A DNA stretch of 64,000 nt, from the NCBI GenBank assembly GCA_017940005.1, contig JAGAZO010000009.1, positions 186,001 through 250,000 of the forward strand, written 5' to 3'. Source of the stretch: Treponema sp. GTDB lineage: Bacteria; Spirochaetota; Spirochaetia; Treponematales; Treponemataceae. The notes under the pieces were generated by a model. That model made no database searches and was not told the DNA's origin. It saw nothing but the letters and a program-made list of their open reading frames with translations. Position numbers and translations under genes: made by a program. Shown here piece after piece: positions 63,682 to 64,000 of this stretch (positions are counted from its first letter, which is position 1; each line of letters starts with the position of its first letter).

Positions 63682-64000
63682 CTATTGAATAGCGTTTACC
63701 ATGCTGACCGTAATAGGCGCGATGTTTGTTCGCCCGCTTTTTGACGACGGCAAGGTAAGAGCACCATCTTGCAAGAGGCGAATCATTTTTTTGTATACAT
63801 CTGATGTTGTGTCGATGCCTGTTTTTACAGACCAGTTGTCATATCCATACGTGTTGCCATCTACAATGCCATGCAAATGCTCTGTGATATAGCGTATTGT
63901 AAGATTTCGAACGCTTCCTTCATCACCAAATTCTTCCCGTGTTGAATAAATTGGCGAAAGCGTTTGCCCTTCCAAACAACCTGCTTTTGCAACCCACTGT
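63682..64000 (-). CDS. 3' end of an unrecognised gene (truncated by window edge)
   Basis: The minus-strand frame is open from the window edge to the TAA at 63682, giving the last ~105 residues. A TTG at 63975 is in frame but the frame continues upstream, so it is not a start. Text such as VRNLTIRYITEHLHGIVDGNTYGYDNW and SSKSGRTNIAPITVSM is unfamiliar to me; mixed alpha/beta and soluble. A terminator follows. Confidence 0.5.
   Translation of the reverse strand, partial: QWVAKAGCLEGQTLSPIYSTREEFGDEGSVRNLTIRYITEHLHGIVDGNTYGYDNWSVKTGIDTTSDVYKKMIRLLQDGALTLPSSKSGRTNIAPITVSMVNAIQ

Noticed and set aside
1..64000. CRISPR arrays, tRNA or rRNA genes, prophage genes
   Set aside because: Looked for short regular repeats, cloverleaf-like segments and phage proteins; none was recognisable by eye.

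Overview
The window reads as a chromosomal segment of a spirochaete, most probably a Treponema or close relative. This is an inference from gene content: a paired TIGR03545/TIGR03546 locus, an XPB helicase with its Helicase_C_3 partner, a plant/trypanosome-type phosphofructokinase, many lipoproteins with short loose lipoboxes, a chemotaxis transducer and a 3.5k-residue Ig-repeat surface lipoprotein. I see no rRNA, tRNA, CRISPR array, transposase or phage gene.

Layout. 1-5.1 kb: a partial gene, then a complete branched-chain amino-acid-type ABC importer (livK-H-M-G-F, minus strand) whose leader carries a terminator-like hairpin; cysK diverges from it. 6.3-7.5 kb: a HepT/MntA toxin-antitoxin pair between two ~156-bp direct repeats, beside a decayed beta-helix gene and a TroA-type metal-binding protein. 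9-14.7 kb, minus strand: phosphodiesterase, TrmH methyltransferase, Rrf2 regulator, and the proline operon proA-proB-proC behind a hypothetical gene. 14.8-20 kb: an ABC importer (DUF3798 binding protein, double ATPase, two permeases). 20-22.8 kb: FMN reductase, then an AT-rich islet with an unknown lipoprotein and a DUF2726-like fragment. 22.9-29 kb, minus strand: Helicase_C_3 protein, XPB helicase, acyl-CoA synthetase. 29-44 kb: zinc macrodomain hydrolase, UvrD/PcrA helicase, DUF4143 ATPase, YugP protease, chemotaxis transducer, NAD(P)HX repair enzyme, UppP, TIGR03545/03546 pair, acyltransferase. 44.5-55.1 kb: the giant lipoprotein. 55.2-58.7 kb: a class M (SirTM-like) sirtuin followed by an MvaI/BcnI-like restriction-modification pair between 139-bp direct repeats. 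58.9-64 kb: CAP-domain lipoprotein, phosphofructokinase, LemA, two TPM proteins, a partial gene.

The most interesting structure is repeated. Two unrelated selfish or defence cassettes (HepT/MntA, and restriction endonuclease plus methyltransferase) each sit just past a host gene, and each is flanked by long direct copies of that gene's 3' end. This is the signature of insertion with long target duplication. In addition, the promoter, start codon and first 12 codons of the sirtuin occur a second time, inverted, abutting the stop codon of the macrodomain gene 25 kb away. In known systems the sirtuin and macrodomain enzymes are writer and eraser of the same ADP-ribosyl mark. Many genes here, especially accessory ones, have a -10 box ending 6 nt before the ATG and no Shine-Dalgarno sequence, so they look leaderless.

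All calls come from reading the sequence; no database search was run. Start codons were chosen by Shine-Dalgarno position, operon overlap, or promoter distance.
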